64,000 bases of DNA from Musa acuminata AAA Group (taxonomy: Eukaryota > Streptophyta > Magnoliopsida > Zingiberales > Musaceae), in contig NC_088345.1 in NCBI RefSeq assembly GCF_036884655.1, positions 22,787,001 through 22,851,000 on the forward strand, in the 5' to 3' direction. A program made the position numbers and the translations under genes. Below are positions 1 to 10,775 of the stretch, in pieces (within the stretch, counting starts at the first letter, position 1; each line of letters opens with the position of its first letter). The notes beneath the pieces are model-generated. The model was not told where the DNA came from, made no database searches, and saw nothing but the letters and a program-made list of their open reading frames with translations.

Positions 1-748
1 ATCATCATTATATCTTCTCCCCCTTTATCATCAACAAAAGGTAGAAGTACAACTAGCAATTTTTGAGACATAATTTTAAATCATTATATTATAAACATAA
101 TTTCATGTTTTTAAAGCATCATTGCATATATCATCATTTTAAAGCATGCAAGCATGCAAGTTTTCAAGATGTACAAGTTAGAACATGCATCATGAGTATT
201 GCCTCTCTTGAGATGTGCATGTTTTGTTTCTCTTGAGATGTGCAAGATAGCATATTTTCTTTTTTTTGTGATGTTCAAGCTAACAAGTTTTTGAAAAATA
301 ATACAAGACTTATATCATTTTAGAACATGCAAGCTAACAAGTTTGCTTTTCTTTGCAATGTGTAAGCTAGCATGATTTGCTTCTTTTTGAATTGTGGAAG
401 CTAGCAAATTTTGATTCTCTTCTGAGATGTGCATACTAGCAATTCTTTCTCCCCCTTTGCCATCGGCAAAAAGAGGGTAATAATACAAAAGTGCAATTCA
501 TTTATCTTTACATCAATTCTTCAATTCTCTAAGTATCACATAAGGTATACAACCCTAAATAAAAAAGAATTATAAATAACAAAAATCATTGCAAGAAAGA
601 TATAATATCAAAAATCATGTGAATACCAAAAGATATAATTCATTTTGATCTCCTTTTTTAAATAAAAAAATCTTAATTCATAAATTTCGAAAAAGATATT
701 CTCTTTAATAAACAACAAAAAGGAACATAGGAGAATAAAAGATCTCGA
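1..748 (-). mobile_element. Antisense 3' interior of an old copia element (E0), left part
   Basis: No gene is visible in this AT-rich stretch. It reads as the reverse complement of the noncoding region between gag and the 3' LTR of the gag-only copia family. Polypyrimidine tracts CTCCCCCTTT followed by ATCATCAAC or GCCATCGGC, near 16-35 and 448-470, match those at 61615 and 62302. Repeated scraps built on GCTAGCAA, GATGTGCAAG and CTTTGCTTCTCTTGA also match. The same interior resumes at 10137, so E1 appears to have inserted into it. The parent element's LTR lies left of the window. Confidence 0.6.
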
Positions 749-1267
749 TGTTGAATCTCGGATTTTGATGATGAAGTCAATTATCATTTGTTATCTAATC
801 CATATGGTGAGAAAAGTGTGCAGGATTAACTATGATGGAAGAAACACATGCAGTAGGAGTTTCGTCGGAGTCAAGACTATGATCACGTTGGGAGTTCGAG
901 AGTTTGACGGAAGTCCGGACGGTCGTCGAAGGTTCTGCGGGAACAAATCTGAGAAGTCCAGGAGCTTGCTAAAGAAGCTCGTCAGAACTCGTCAAGTGGA
1001 TCATCACAAGTCCAAGAGTTTGCTAGAAGTCTGTCGGAGCATCACCGAAGGTTCATCAGATGTTCGCCGGAAGTTCGTCGGAAGCTCGCCGGAAGAAGCG
1101 ATTGATGCACCGGAGCAAGTTGTAGTAAATATCTTAAGAAATATCATAGTTAGCATGTAGATTAAGTTACGAATGGGAGGTGATCCCATTAACTTAATCT
1201 GGGGGCAATTTGGCCCTTGATAGACCCAAATTGGGCCGAATGGATCAACCCATTCGGACCAGAATTC

Positions 1268-1560
1268 CTGCTAGGCGGTGGCACCGCTAGGGTCGACGGT
1301 GGCACCGCGTAGGAGATGGTCTCCCAAGAAAGTTGGGCGGTGCAACCACCCTTGTCAGGCTGTGGCACCGCTTGGGCTCAGTCTCCGAGCGAGACTGGGC
1401 GGTGCAACTACCCTAGTCAAGCAGTGGCACCGCCTAGGCTTAGTCTCCGAACGAGACTGGGTGGTGCAACCGCCCCTGTCAAGCAGTGGCACCACCCAGA
1501 GGCTTAGTCTCCGAGTTGCCAAGCGGTTGTATCGCCCTAGTCAGGAGGTAGTACTGCTAG
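1268..1560 (+). repeat. GC-rich palindromic array in LTR U3
   Basis: Units alternate GGCGGTGCAACCGCCC and GGTGGCACCGCC, separated by GTCTCCGAGCGAGAC. Each is a short inverted repeat: GGCGGT/ACCGCC and GTCTC/GAGAC. Spacing is irregular, about 35-65 bp. It stands out from AT-rich surroundings and lies just upstream of the TATA box. Versions occur in most copia LTRs of the window, in both orientations. Confidence 0.85.
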
Positions 1561-1619
1561 GACCCTGGAAATCCGGGAAAAGATATTTTTGGGCTCCAAA
1601 TTCAAACTAGTTTGGGGCC

Positions 1620-1627
1620 TATATATA
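1620..1627 (+). promoter_or_regulatory. E1 LTR TATA box
   Basis: TATATATA sits in the conserved context GGGGCC-TATATATA-CCCCACC, about 820 bp before the LTR end. The same context (TATATATACCCC or TATAAATACCCC) occurs in sister LTRs near 9309, 33146, 39360, 50276 and 55859. It is the best candidate for the U3/R promoter. Confidence 0.6.
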
Positions 1628-2441
1628 CCCCACCCTTTCCTGCATAAAAGGGCACCGAAAATCCAATCTTACTCTGTGATTTTTAGAGCTCAAAAGTGTT
1701 GTAAAGGCTAGAAGTTCTCCTCCCTCTTTTCTTCCAAGTTTTGATCTTTCAAGAGAGGAGAGAAATTTCTGTAAGGGTTGTCTCCTAAGCCCGTCAAAAG
1801 GAGTGAAACTGTAAATAGGTGTTTGGCCTTCGCCTATTGAAGGAAGGCCTCTAGTGGACATTAGTGACCTCGTTGGTGGAGGAAGCCAAAAGTGGATGTA
1901 GGTCAAGATTGACCGAACCACTCTAAATCTCGGTTTGCATTTACTTTGAGCATCTTATCTTTACTGCAAACCACCTCAGTAGCTTACTGCCTTCTGCTCA
2001 TTTACGAACATGTTTCATAGTTAAATATTTTCTGAATCAGCGTTAAGACGGAAATCAGTTTTATCATACGAACATCATATTTTAGTTTACGCTTACATTC
2101 TGATTTCCATCATAACTGCAAATTGCCTTTATATCTTTGCTTTAACTACATCTCGCTTGATCACAAGTTAAAGTGATTTACGAATTGACTTTCATGCTGA
2201 AATTCCTTTTATCATACGAACGTCGTATTCCAGTTTGCTATTACATTATGTTGTCTATCTTAACTGTTAACTGCCTCTATATATTTGCTTTAACTACATC
2301 ACGCTTGATCACAAGTTAATGTGATTTACGAATTGGCTTTCTTACCAAAATCGTATTTATCGTACGAACACAGTTTTAATTGTCGAAAGTTTATCACTGC
2401 ACTAATTCACCCCCCCCTTCTTAGTGCTCTTGATCCTAACA

Positions 2442-2455
2442 ATTGGTATCAGAGC
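2442..2455 (+). promoter_or_regulatory. E1 primer binding site
   Basis: ATTGGTATCAGAGC directly follows the LTR CA end. TGGTATCAGAGC is the common plant site complementary to the 3' end of initiator tRNA-Met, used to prime minus-strand synthesis. Confidence 0.85.
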
Positions 2456-2491
2456 GGGGTTAACTCTCAAACAGATTAATACCTAAGAGAG

Positions 2492-4075
2492 ATGGCATAC
2501 GCTAGAAACCAAGAGGGCCACTCTATTACATGTCCACCCATGTTCAATGGGACGGACTACACCTATTGGAAGACCCGAATGAGGATCTTCCTTATTTCAA
2601 TGGATTTTGAACTTTGGAATCTTGTTGAAAATGGATTTTCGAAGTCTTCTCTTCCATTGAACGATTGAAATGAATTGGAAAAAAAGACTTTCGCTCTTAA
2701 TGCAAAGGCTATGAATGCCTTATTTTGTGTGCTTGATAAAAATGAGTTCACTCGTGTTTCGGTTTGTGAAACCGCGTTTGATATCTGGCATATACTCGAA
2801 GTGACTCACGAAGGCACAAGAAGAGTGAAAGAGTCAAAAATCAATCTTTTGATACATTCTTTTGAACTTTTTCGAATGAAACCGAGCGAGACTATTGGCG
2901 ACATATACACCCGTTTCGCGGAAGTTGTCAATGGTCTAAAAGGACTCGGCAAAAGTTTTTCGGATTTTGAGCTCATAAATAAGATTCTAAGATATCTTCC
3001 TAAGAGTTGGGACCTTAAGGTCACTGCTATTTAAGAGGCTAAAGATTTAAACAACTTCCCTCTTCAAGAACTAATCAAGTCATTAATGACCTATGAAATG
3101 ACTTGCAAGGCTCATGAAGAGTAAGAAGACATCCTTCTAAAGAACAGGAAGGATATGACACTTAGAACTTTAGATGACCACTTGAGAGAAAACTCAAGTG
3201 ATGAGGACTGTGACAATGACTTGGCACTTCTAACAAGAAAATTCAAAAATTTCATTGAGAGAAACAAGTTTAAAAATGACATAAAAAATAAACTTGAACC
3301 CAAAAAGGACCAAGTTATTTGCTATGAATGCAAAAAGCTGGGACACTACAAAAGTGATTGTCCCCAAGCCAAGAAGAGAATATCAAAGAAGAAGGCGCAC
3401 AAAGCAACGTTGGATGATTCGAGCGCATCCGAAGAAGAGGAGTCCAACACTGAGCAAGTTGCTCATTACGGCTTAATGGCCATCGGAGATGAGGTAACAA
3501 ATTTAATTGATGCAGATTTATCATTTTATGAATTATTAAATGCCTTCCATGACTTATTTGATGAATGTAAAATAATTAGTAGAAAATATAAATTACTGAA
3601 AAATAAGCATGATAGCCTTGTTAGCAATTTTGATAAATTAAAAACTGAATATCATGATAGTTTAGCTCAATGTGAAAAATCCCATGATCTAGAAACTCTC
3701 CAAAAGGAGAACTTGCTACTTAAGGATGCCTTGAAGAAATTCGAGGTTGGTAGCAAGTCTTTGAATATGATCCTTACAAATAAGGGTCACGTTCCCAAAA
3801 GAAGTGGAATTGGATTTATGAGAAGTCCTCACCAAAATCCAACTACCTTCATAAAAGACCCTATCTTATATGTTCGGCACCAAAGAAAATGCAACTTTTG
3901 TTGCAAACATGGACATAAAACATATCATTGTCCATTCAAGAAAATTAGCCCGAACAAACTAATTTGGATTCCTAAAGGAATCTTGATAAACTCTATGCAA
4001 CATAATAAACAATATAGATCAGTTTTTGAGGCACCCAAAAGTAAATGGGTACCTAAAAATTATCCTTTCTTGTAG
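2492..4075 (+). pseudogene. gag: E1 gag (copia), broken
   Basis: This is the capsid/nucleocapsid polyprotein of a copia element, which would assemble the virus-like particle in the cytoplasm. The ATG at 2492 opens a frame running to 4075 with in-phase stops at 2666, 3032 and 3122 and a final stop at 4073. The order is an N-terminal tether-like part (TYWKTRMRIFL), a UBN2-type capsid region (LIHSFELFRM, GDIYTRF, INKILRYLP), an acidic linker, and zinc knuckle CX2CX4HX4C at 3320-3361. A second CX2CX4HX4C knuckle lies at 3890-3931, near the junction to protease. Because the frame is kept despite the stops, the damage here is mostly single-base. Confidence 0.85.
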
Positions 4076-7000
4076 AGACATACACCATCACAAGCTAGGA
4101 GCAAGAGATGGTACCTTGATAGTGGATGCTCAAGGCATATGACCGGAGATCCATCTTAATTCTCTAAGCTCACTAGCATAGACGAAGGCTATGTCACCTT
4201 TGAAGACAACAACAAGGGTAAAATCATTGGCAAAGGAACCATAGGTAACAAATCCAAATTCTTTATTGAAGATGTTTTGTTAGTTGATGGTTTAAAACAT
4301 AACCTTTTGAGTATTAGTCAATTATGTGATAAAGGATATATCGTCATATTCGAATCTAATACTTGCATCATTGAAAAACCGCACAAAAACACATCTATGA
4401 TTGCATTAAAACAGAATAACGTATACACCATTAACATCAATGATCTTTGCAATGAAGTGTGTTTCTCGGTTTTGAATGAGAATGCTTGGCTTTGGCATAG
4501 GAGATTAGGTCATGCTAGCATGAAACTAATCACTCAAATATCATCCAAAGAACTTGTACGAGGAATTCCTCATATCAAGTTCATCAAAGATAATGTGTGT
4601 GATGCTTGTCAATTAGGAAAACAAATTAAGAGTAGTTTCAAATCTAAGAATCAAATAAGCACATCTAGGCCCTTACAATTGATCCATATGGACTTGTTCA
4701 GACCAATCTCTACATCAAACCTAGGAGGTAGCAAATATGCCTTCTTCATTGTAGATGACTATAGTAGATACACATTGACTTATTTCTTGAAACACAAAAA
4801 GAATGCTTTAGATATTTCACCAAGTTTTGTAAACTTGTTCAAAATGAAAAGGGTTTTATGATTTCATTGATTCGAAGTGATCACGGTGGTGAATTTCAAA
4901 ACCGTGATTTCCAAGAATTTTGTGAATCTAATGGATACAACCACAACTTCTCTACTCCAAGAAATCCTCAACAAAATGGAGTAGTAGAAAGAAAGAATAG
5001 AAATTTACAAGAAATGGCAAGAACCATGTTGAATGAACATAGCCTACACATATTTTTGAGCCGAAGCCTTAAACACTACATGTTGTATTTTGAATAGAGT
5101 TCTAGTAAGACCCTTACTCACCAAAACTCTCTATGAGTTGTAGAACAATAAAATTCCCAATGTTTAATATTTTAAAGTTTTTGGGTGTAAGTGTTTTATC
5201 TTAAATAAAAAAGATACCTTAGGAAAATTTGATGCTAAATCCGATGAAGGAATTTTTCTTGGTTATTCTTTGGTTTCTAAAGCTTTTCGTATCTTCAATA
5301 AAAGGACTTTAATTATAGAAGAATTCATTCATATTATTTTCAATGAGATTTCCGAAATCAAGAAAAATGACTTTGATGATGATGTTAATTTTGATTCTTT
5401 GAATTTAAATGAAAACCCTTCTCCAATTAGCAACTTAGATGCATCCATTTCCGAAAAATCCTTATCCAAGAATTGGAAGTTTGGAGATGCTCATCCTAAG
5501 GAGCTAATCCTAGGAGATACATCTAAGGGGGTTCAAACACGTTCATCTCTTAAAAAATTTTGTGGCAATACCGCTTTTCTCTCCCAAATTGAACCTAAAT
5601 GTATTGACGAAGCCATGAAATATGATTCATGGATTATCGCTATGTAAGGTGAGTTAAATCAATTTAAGAGAAATGAGGTGTGGAAGTTTGTTCATAGGCC
5701 AAATGACCATTTAGTTATTGGTACTAAATGGGTCTTAGAAACAAGCAAGATGAATATGATATCGTGGTTAGAAACAAGACTAGATTAGTGTCCAAAGGTT
5801 TCAACCAAGAAGAAGGTATTGGTTACGAAGAAACCTTCGTTCCTATGGCTAGATCAGAAGCAATAAGGATGCTCCTTGCCTATGCTGGTAATAATAATTT
5901 TAAGTTTTTTCAAATGGATGTTAAAAGTGCTTTTCTTAATGGCTTTATTTCTAAAGAAGTTTATGTTGAACAACCTCCCAAATTTGAAAATAATAGCCTC
6001 CCTAATCATGTATTTAAATTAACTAAAGCTCTCTATGGTTTAAAACAAGCTCCAAGGGCTTGGTATGATAGACTTAGTACTTTTCTTATTGAAAATAATT
6101 TTACAAATGGCAAGGTTGATACTACATTGTTTATCAAGAATTTTGAAAATAATTTTCTCATTGTTTAGATTTATGTTGATGATATTATCTTTGGTTTTAC
6201 GAATGAATCTCTTTGTGAATCTTTTGCTAAAACCAAGAGTCTTGAATTTGAAATAAGTTTGATGGGAGAATTAACCTTTTTCTTAGGCTTACAAATTAAA
6301 CAACTAAGCAATGACATCTTTATTAATTAAACTAAATATGTTTTAGATCTACTGAAAAGATTTAATATAGATAGCTTAAAAGCTATTAACACCACTATAA
6401 GCACCTCCACTAAGTTAGAAGTTGATAAAAGTGGAGAAAGCTTCGACCAAAAACCTTATAGGGGTATGATAGGAAGTTTACTTTACCTCACTGCAACTAA
6501 CCAGATATCATGTTCAATGTAGGACTTTGTGCTTGGTTTCAATCGAACCCTAAGATATCTCATCTCAAAGCGGTTAAAAGAATACTTAGATATCTTAAAG
6601 ATACCACAAATCTAGGATTATGGTATCCAAAATTTGAGAATTTTGAGTTAATTGCTTATGCTGATGCGGATTTTGCTAGGTATAGACTAGATAGAAAAAG
6701 TACATCAGGAACATGTCAATTTTTTGGACATTCCCTTGTTTCCTGGTCATCAAAGAAACAAAACTCGGTTGCACTATCAATAACCGATGCTGACTATATT
6801 GCAGCTAGTGCATGCTGTGCACAAGTTGTGCGGATGAAAAACACCTTAGAAGATTATAAAGTCCATCTTAAAAACATTCCCATTAAATGTGATAACACAA
6901 GTGCAATATGTTTAACAAAGAATCTCATTCAACACTCAAGAACAAAACATATTGATATTAGTCATCACTTTATACGAGATTATGTTACTAATCATGATGT

Positions 7001-7121
7001 AATCATAGAGTTCATAGATACTAAGCATCAACTAGTTGATATTTTTATAAAATCTCTAAGTGAAGAACAATTTGATTTCATAAGAAGAGAATTAGGAATG
7101 TTGATGTGTCTGAATGCATAA
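4076..7121 (+). pseudogene. pol: E1 pol (protease, integrase, RT, RNase H), broken
   Basis: The order is copia. The aspartic protease motif LDSG starts near 4115, followed by a stop at 4157. The pre-integrase motif WLWHRRLGHAS and an HHCC zinc site end in CDACQLGK near 4490-4625. The integrase core keeps its three acidic positions: VDDYSR, RSDHGGEF and NGVVERKNR. RT includes FFQMDVKSAFLNG and the YVDD active site at 6172-6183. RNase H runs 6640-7100 with YADADFA and DRKSTSG, but TDADY where EAEY is usual. The frame changes near 4816, between about 5040 and 5060, between 5647 and 5728, and near 6500, and stops recur, including one at 6166 just before YVDD. It cannot make a working polyprotein. 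Confidence 0.85.
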
Positions 7122-8423
7122 ACTTGTTAAAATTATTTTTTGGACTTTATTGATTGAATGATCAAATCACTTGATTGCCATTACATGCCTAAAATAACAT
7201 GTTGGAAATTAATACAAAAATTTTCATAACAATAAACATGTTTTGTCTTCATGATTATATTTGAAAATCTATAATATAGTCTTGTCCAAATGCATGAAAG
7301 TGTTAATTTCATTTTCGGATTCTCTAAATTAGTGGTATCCTAACAATCGGATTTTCTCAATACATTATCCTCTTCCGAACTTAATAAGCATATGTCATAT
7401 CGAGTTTGATTCTCATCATTGATTTTTGACATATGGAATCAACTAGCAAATACATCTCTCATACACTTATCATGTGAAAAATATTTTTTTGAGAAATAGA
7501 TTTGATAAAATGATTCCTGCTTGTAAATTCCTTCTTGAAAAATGGATGTTAGTATTTTTACTTGCAAGGATTTGTTTCACATACATATCTTGATCCTTGT
7601 AAAAATAAAGTATGATTTAATCTCTCATCAATTTTAACTTCATTCAAAGTAAACTCACAAATAGTTGGTATCACAAATAGCCTTCCTCCTTCATGTAAAA
7701 AAGATAATAACAAATAAAAAGGAAGAAGTATTCAAAGCTATTTCCATGTCATGTTTTCCTTGAGATGTTTGCATAATTGGTATTCTATCACTCACTGTTG
7801 GAAAATGACATAAACCTAGTTATGACATGAATAATTACCGCACTTATGCTTAAAATTTGCTTATATCGTTCTCCTTTTTTATGATGACAAAGGGGGAGAG
7901 ATATATGAATTGATGCTATGAGTATTGATGCTATGATTATGCCATGCTTGCATCATCGAAAATATATGAATTGATGATAACTATGATTGTCATATTTGCA
8001 TTATGCCATGTTTGCATCATGTTAAGATATTAAGAACTTGCATCATAATTTTACGTGTTGATATCTTACCATGTGATGAAATGCTATGATTGTTAAAACA
8101 CTTGAAATGTGTGCATCATGTTAAGATATCAAAATCTTACTTTGAAATTTTACATGTTGATATCTTACCATATGATTAATTGCTACCATTACCATCATTC
8201 ACATTTGAAATTTGAAAATGGATGTCAAGCCTTGACATCATTTTCAGAGAGATACATCATGATAGGAATCATGATGGGAGTATTGATAAGGTTAAATGAT
8301 TTTAACTTATCAATATGTCTCTTGAATTCAAAGGCTTTGAATTCAAGAATGACTTATCTCAAGTATGATATATAGATAGGGGGAGTTAAGGTTAACTCCA
8401 TTATCAATTGATTGTCATCATAA
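7122..8423 (+). other. E1 noncoding 3' region with purine tracts and hairpins
   Basis: No long frame lies between the RNase H end and the 3' LTR, and no envelope-like gene is visible although SIRE relatives can carry one. It contains a pyrimidine-loop-purine hairpin at 7869-7900 (CTCCTTTTTT then ATGATGACAAAGGGGGAG). A second purine tract, AGATAGGGGGAG, lies at 8374-8385. It overlaps an inverted repeat at 8382-8399 (GGAGTTAA/TTAACTCC). The same parts recur in E2, E5 and E6. Confidence 0.65.
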
Positions 8424-8436
8424 AAGCGAAGGAGAT
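8424..8436 (+). promoter_or_regulatory. E1 polypurine tract (degenerate)
   Basis: AAAGCGAAGGAGA ends two bases before or at the start of the 3' LTR TGTTG. Sister elements have AAAAAGGGGGAGAT at this place (14781 and 54601), so this copy has substitutions in the plus-strand primer. Confidence 0.6.
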
Positions 8437-10136
8437 TGTTGAATCTCGAATTTTGATGATGAAGTCAATTGTCATTTATTATCTAATCGATATGTTGAGA
8501 AAAGTGTGTAGGATTAACTATGATGGAAGAAAGACATGCAGTAGGAGTTACGCCGGAGTCAAGACTATGATCATGTTGGGAGTTCGAGAGTTTGACGGAA
8601 GTCCAAACGGTCATCGGAGGTTCTAGGGGAACAAATCCAAGAAGTCCAGGAGCTTGCCAAAGAAGCTCGTCAGAACTCGCTAAGTGGATCATCGCAAGTC
8701 CAGGAGTTTACTGGAAGTCCGTCGGAGCATTACCGAAGGTTCATTGGATGTTCGCCGGAAGTTCGTCGGAAGCTCGCTGGAAGAAGCGATTGACGCACTG
8801 GAGCAAGTTGTAGTAAATGTCTTAAGAAATATCGTAGTTAGCATGTAGATTAAGTTAGGAATGAGAGGTGATCCCATTAACTTAATCTAGGGGCAACTGG
8901 GCCTTTGATCGACTCAAATTGGGCCGAATGGATCAACCCATTCGGACCAGAATTCCTACTAGGCAGTGGCACCGCGAGGGTCGGCGGTGGCATCGCCCAG
9001 GAGATGGCATCCTAGGAAAGCTGGGCGGTGCAACCGCCCCTGTCAGGCGGTGGCACCGCTTGGGCTCAATCTCCGAGCGAGACTAGGCGGTGTAACTGCC
9101 CCAGTCAGGCTGTGGCACTGCCTGGGCTTAGTCTCCGAGTGAGACTGGGCGGTGTAACCGCCCCTGTCAGGTGGTGGCACCACCTAGAGGCTCAATCTCC
9201 GAGCTGCCAAGCGGTTGTACAACCCTAGTCAGGAGGTAGTACCGCTAGGACCCCGGAAATATGAGAAAAAATATTTTTGAGCTCCAAATTCAAACTAGTT
9301 TGGGGCTTATATATACCCCACCCTTTCCTGCATGAAAGGGCACTGAAAATCCAATCTTACTCTGTGATATTTAGAGCTCAAAAGTGTTGTAAAGGCTAGA
9401 AGTTCTCCTCCCTCTTTTCTTCCAAGTTTTGATCTTTCAAGAGAGGAGAGAAATTTCTATAAGGGTTGTCTCCTAAGCCCGTCAAAAGGAGTGAAACTAT
9501 AAAAGAGTGGTTGGCCTTCGCCTATTGAAGGCAGGCCTCTAGTGGACATCAGTGATCTCGTTGGTGGAGGAAGCCAAAAGTGGATGTAGGTCAAGATTGA
9601 CCGAACCACTCTAAATCTCAGTTTGCATTTACTTTGAGCATCTTATCTTTATTGCAAACATCCTCAGTAGCTTACTGCCTTCTGCTCATTGACGAACATG
9701 TTTCATAGTTAAGTATTTTCCGAATCGGTGTTAAGACAGAAATCGATTTTATCATACGAACATCATATTTCAGTTTGCGCTTACTTTCTGATTTCAATCA
9801 TAACTACAAACTACCTTTATATCTTTGCTTTAATTGCATCTCGCCTGATTATAGTTAAGTGATTTACGAATCGACTTTCATACCAAAATCATTTTTATCG
9901 TACGAACGTCGTATTCTTGTTTGTTATTACATTCTGTTGTCTATCTTAACTGCAAACTACCTTTATATATTTGCTTTAACCGCATCTCACTTGATCATAA
10001 GTTAAAGTGATTTACGAATCGACTTTCTTACCAAAATCGCTTTTATCATATGAACGCAGTTTTAATTGTCGAAAGTTTACCGCTGCACTAATTCAACCCC
10101 CCCCCCCCCCTTCTCTTAGTGCTCTTGATCCTAACA
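8437..10136 (+). repeat. E1 3' LTR
   Basis: It starts TGTTGAATCTCG and ends GATCCTAACA. It aligns along its length with 749-2441, including the palindromic array (about 8960-9245) and the TATATATACCCC box near 9309. The C-tract before the end is 16-17 C, against about 8 in the 5' copy, so this run is unstable. Scattered substitutions separate the two LTRs, consistent with an old insertion. Confidence 0.88.
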
Positions 10137-10775
10137 CTCATTCATGTATAAAAAATCTCAAGCTGTCAAGATCATGATTCATATATTAAAAATTTTAAGT
10201 TATAATTCCTAGAATTCACAAGAAAAATCATGATTCATAAAAAAAATCTCCTCTTAAATAATAAGAAGAAATGATATGAGAATACATAATAAGATATCTC
10301 GATTCATAAAAAAATTCTCAAGTTATATATATCAAGAAATCAAGATTATGATTCGGATAAAACTCATTCTAATTTTATTTGTAAAATCATCAAAATCACT
10401 TTCGTAGTTCAGGATATTTATAAAATAGATTCATCACTAAGAGTCACTTGTTGAAAAATCAAAAAGCTTTAGAGATATTTTCAAGAAAGATGCATTCTCC
10501 CCTTTCTGTTTCAATTTAAGTGATTTATTTCATACAACCATGCCCAAGTTTGTTACACCAAATTAAAATATGCATCATAGTTTAAAATCGAAAAGCAATA
10601 CGGAAGTCATAAAGATACACATTGTTGCTTCTTAAAACATACATAGGATTAATCTTATTAGGTGTATAAGTATTAAATTTAAATCTAATATTTTATTCCT
10701 TTATCATAAAACATACAATTGTCATGATTAGTTTTTCAAAATCACTAGAAAGAGAAGCATGATCCCCCTTTTATT
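10137..10775 (-). mobile_element. Antisense interior of old copia E0, right part
   Basis: No gene is seen. This AT-rich stretch matches the reverse complement of the post-gag spacer of E4 near 40860-41060 (shared blocks such as AAGATTAATC and GAAGCAATAATG in reverse) and the E6 spacer near 63300-63950. With 1-748 it forms one antisense interior interrupted by E1. Its last bases, TTATT, adjoin the E2 LTR. Confidence 0.55.

Larger units (their letters stand above)
749..2441 (+). repeat. E1 5' LTR
   Basis: Starts TGTTGAATCTCGG and ends GATCCTAACA, directly before the primer site. The U3 part holds a region rich in CGGAAGTTCG (about 900-1100) and a GC-rich palindromic array (1270-1560). A TATA box lies at 1620. 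The last part has repeated ATCGTACGAAC-type scraps and a C-tract before CTTAGTGCTCTTGATC. A 131-codon frame at 765-1160 is open and recurs in sister LTRs, but it resembles repeat-driven openness more than a gene. Confidence 0.88.
749..10136 (+). mobile_element. E1: full-length but dead Ty1/copia retrotransposon, SIRE/Maximus-like
   Basis: Two direct LTRs of about 1.69-1.70 kb start TGTTGAATC and end CCTAACA. They flank a primer site, a gag-protease-integrase-RT-RNase H reading region, a 1.3-kb noncoding stretch and a degenerate purine tract. Integrase before RT is the copia order. The gag motif content and long LTRs fit the SIRE/Maximus lineage by general knowledge. The flanks are CTCGA on the left and CTCAT on the right, so the target duplication is imperfect or lost. 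Many in-phase stops and at least three frameshifts make it non-functional. It is the only element in the window that keeps all pol domains. Confidence 0.85.

Noticed and set aside
2442..2455. tRNA gene scrap at the TGGTATCAGAGC sites
   Set aside because: These are primer binding sites directly after LTR ends, only 12-14 bases long, with no tRNA body around them.
5270..5647. 125-codon frame as a separate gene
   Set aside because: It is the linker between integrase and RT of E1 pol (GYSLVSKAFRIFNKRTLIIEE type) and belongs to that pseudogene.
7122..8423. Envelope-like gene between RNase H and the 3' LTR of E1
   Set aside because: SIRE relatives can have one, but the longest frame here (8109-8375) has no membrane or envelope features and the stretch is rich in stops.
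749..10141. Target duplication of E1 read as CTC
   Set aside because: CTCGA and CTCAT share only the first three bases. Copia elements make 5-bp duplications, so I do not claim one here.
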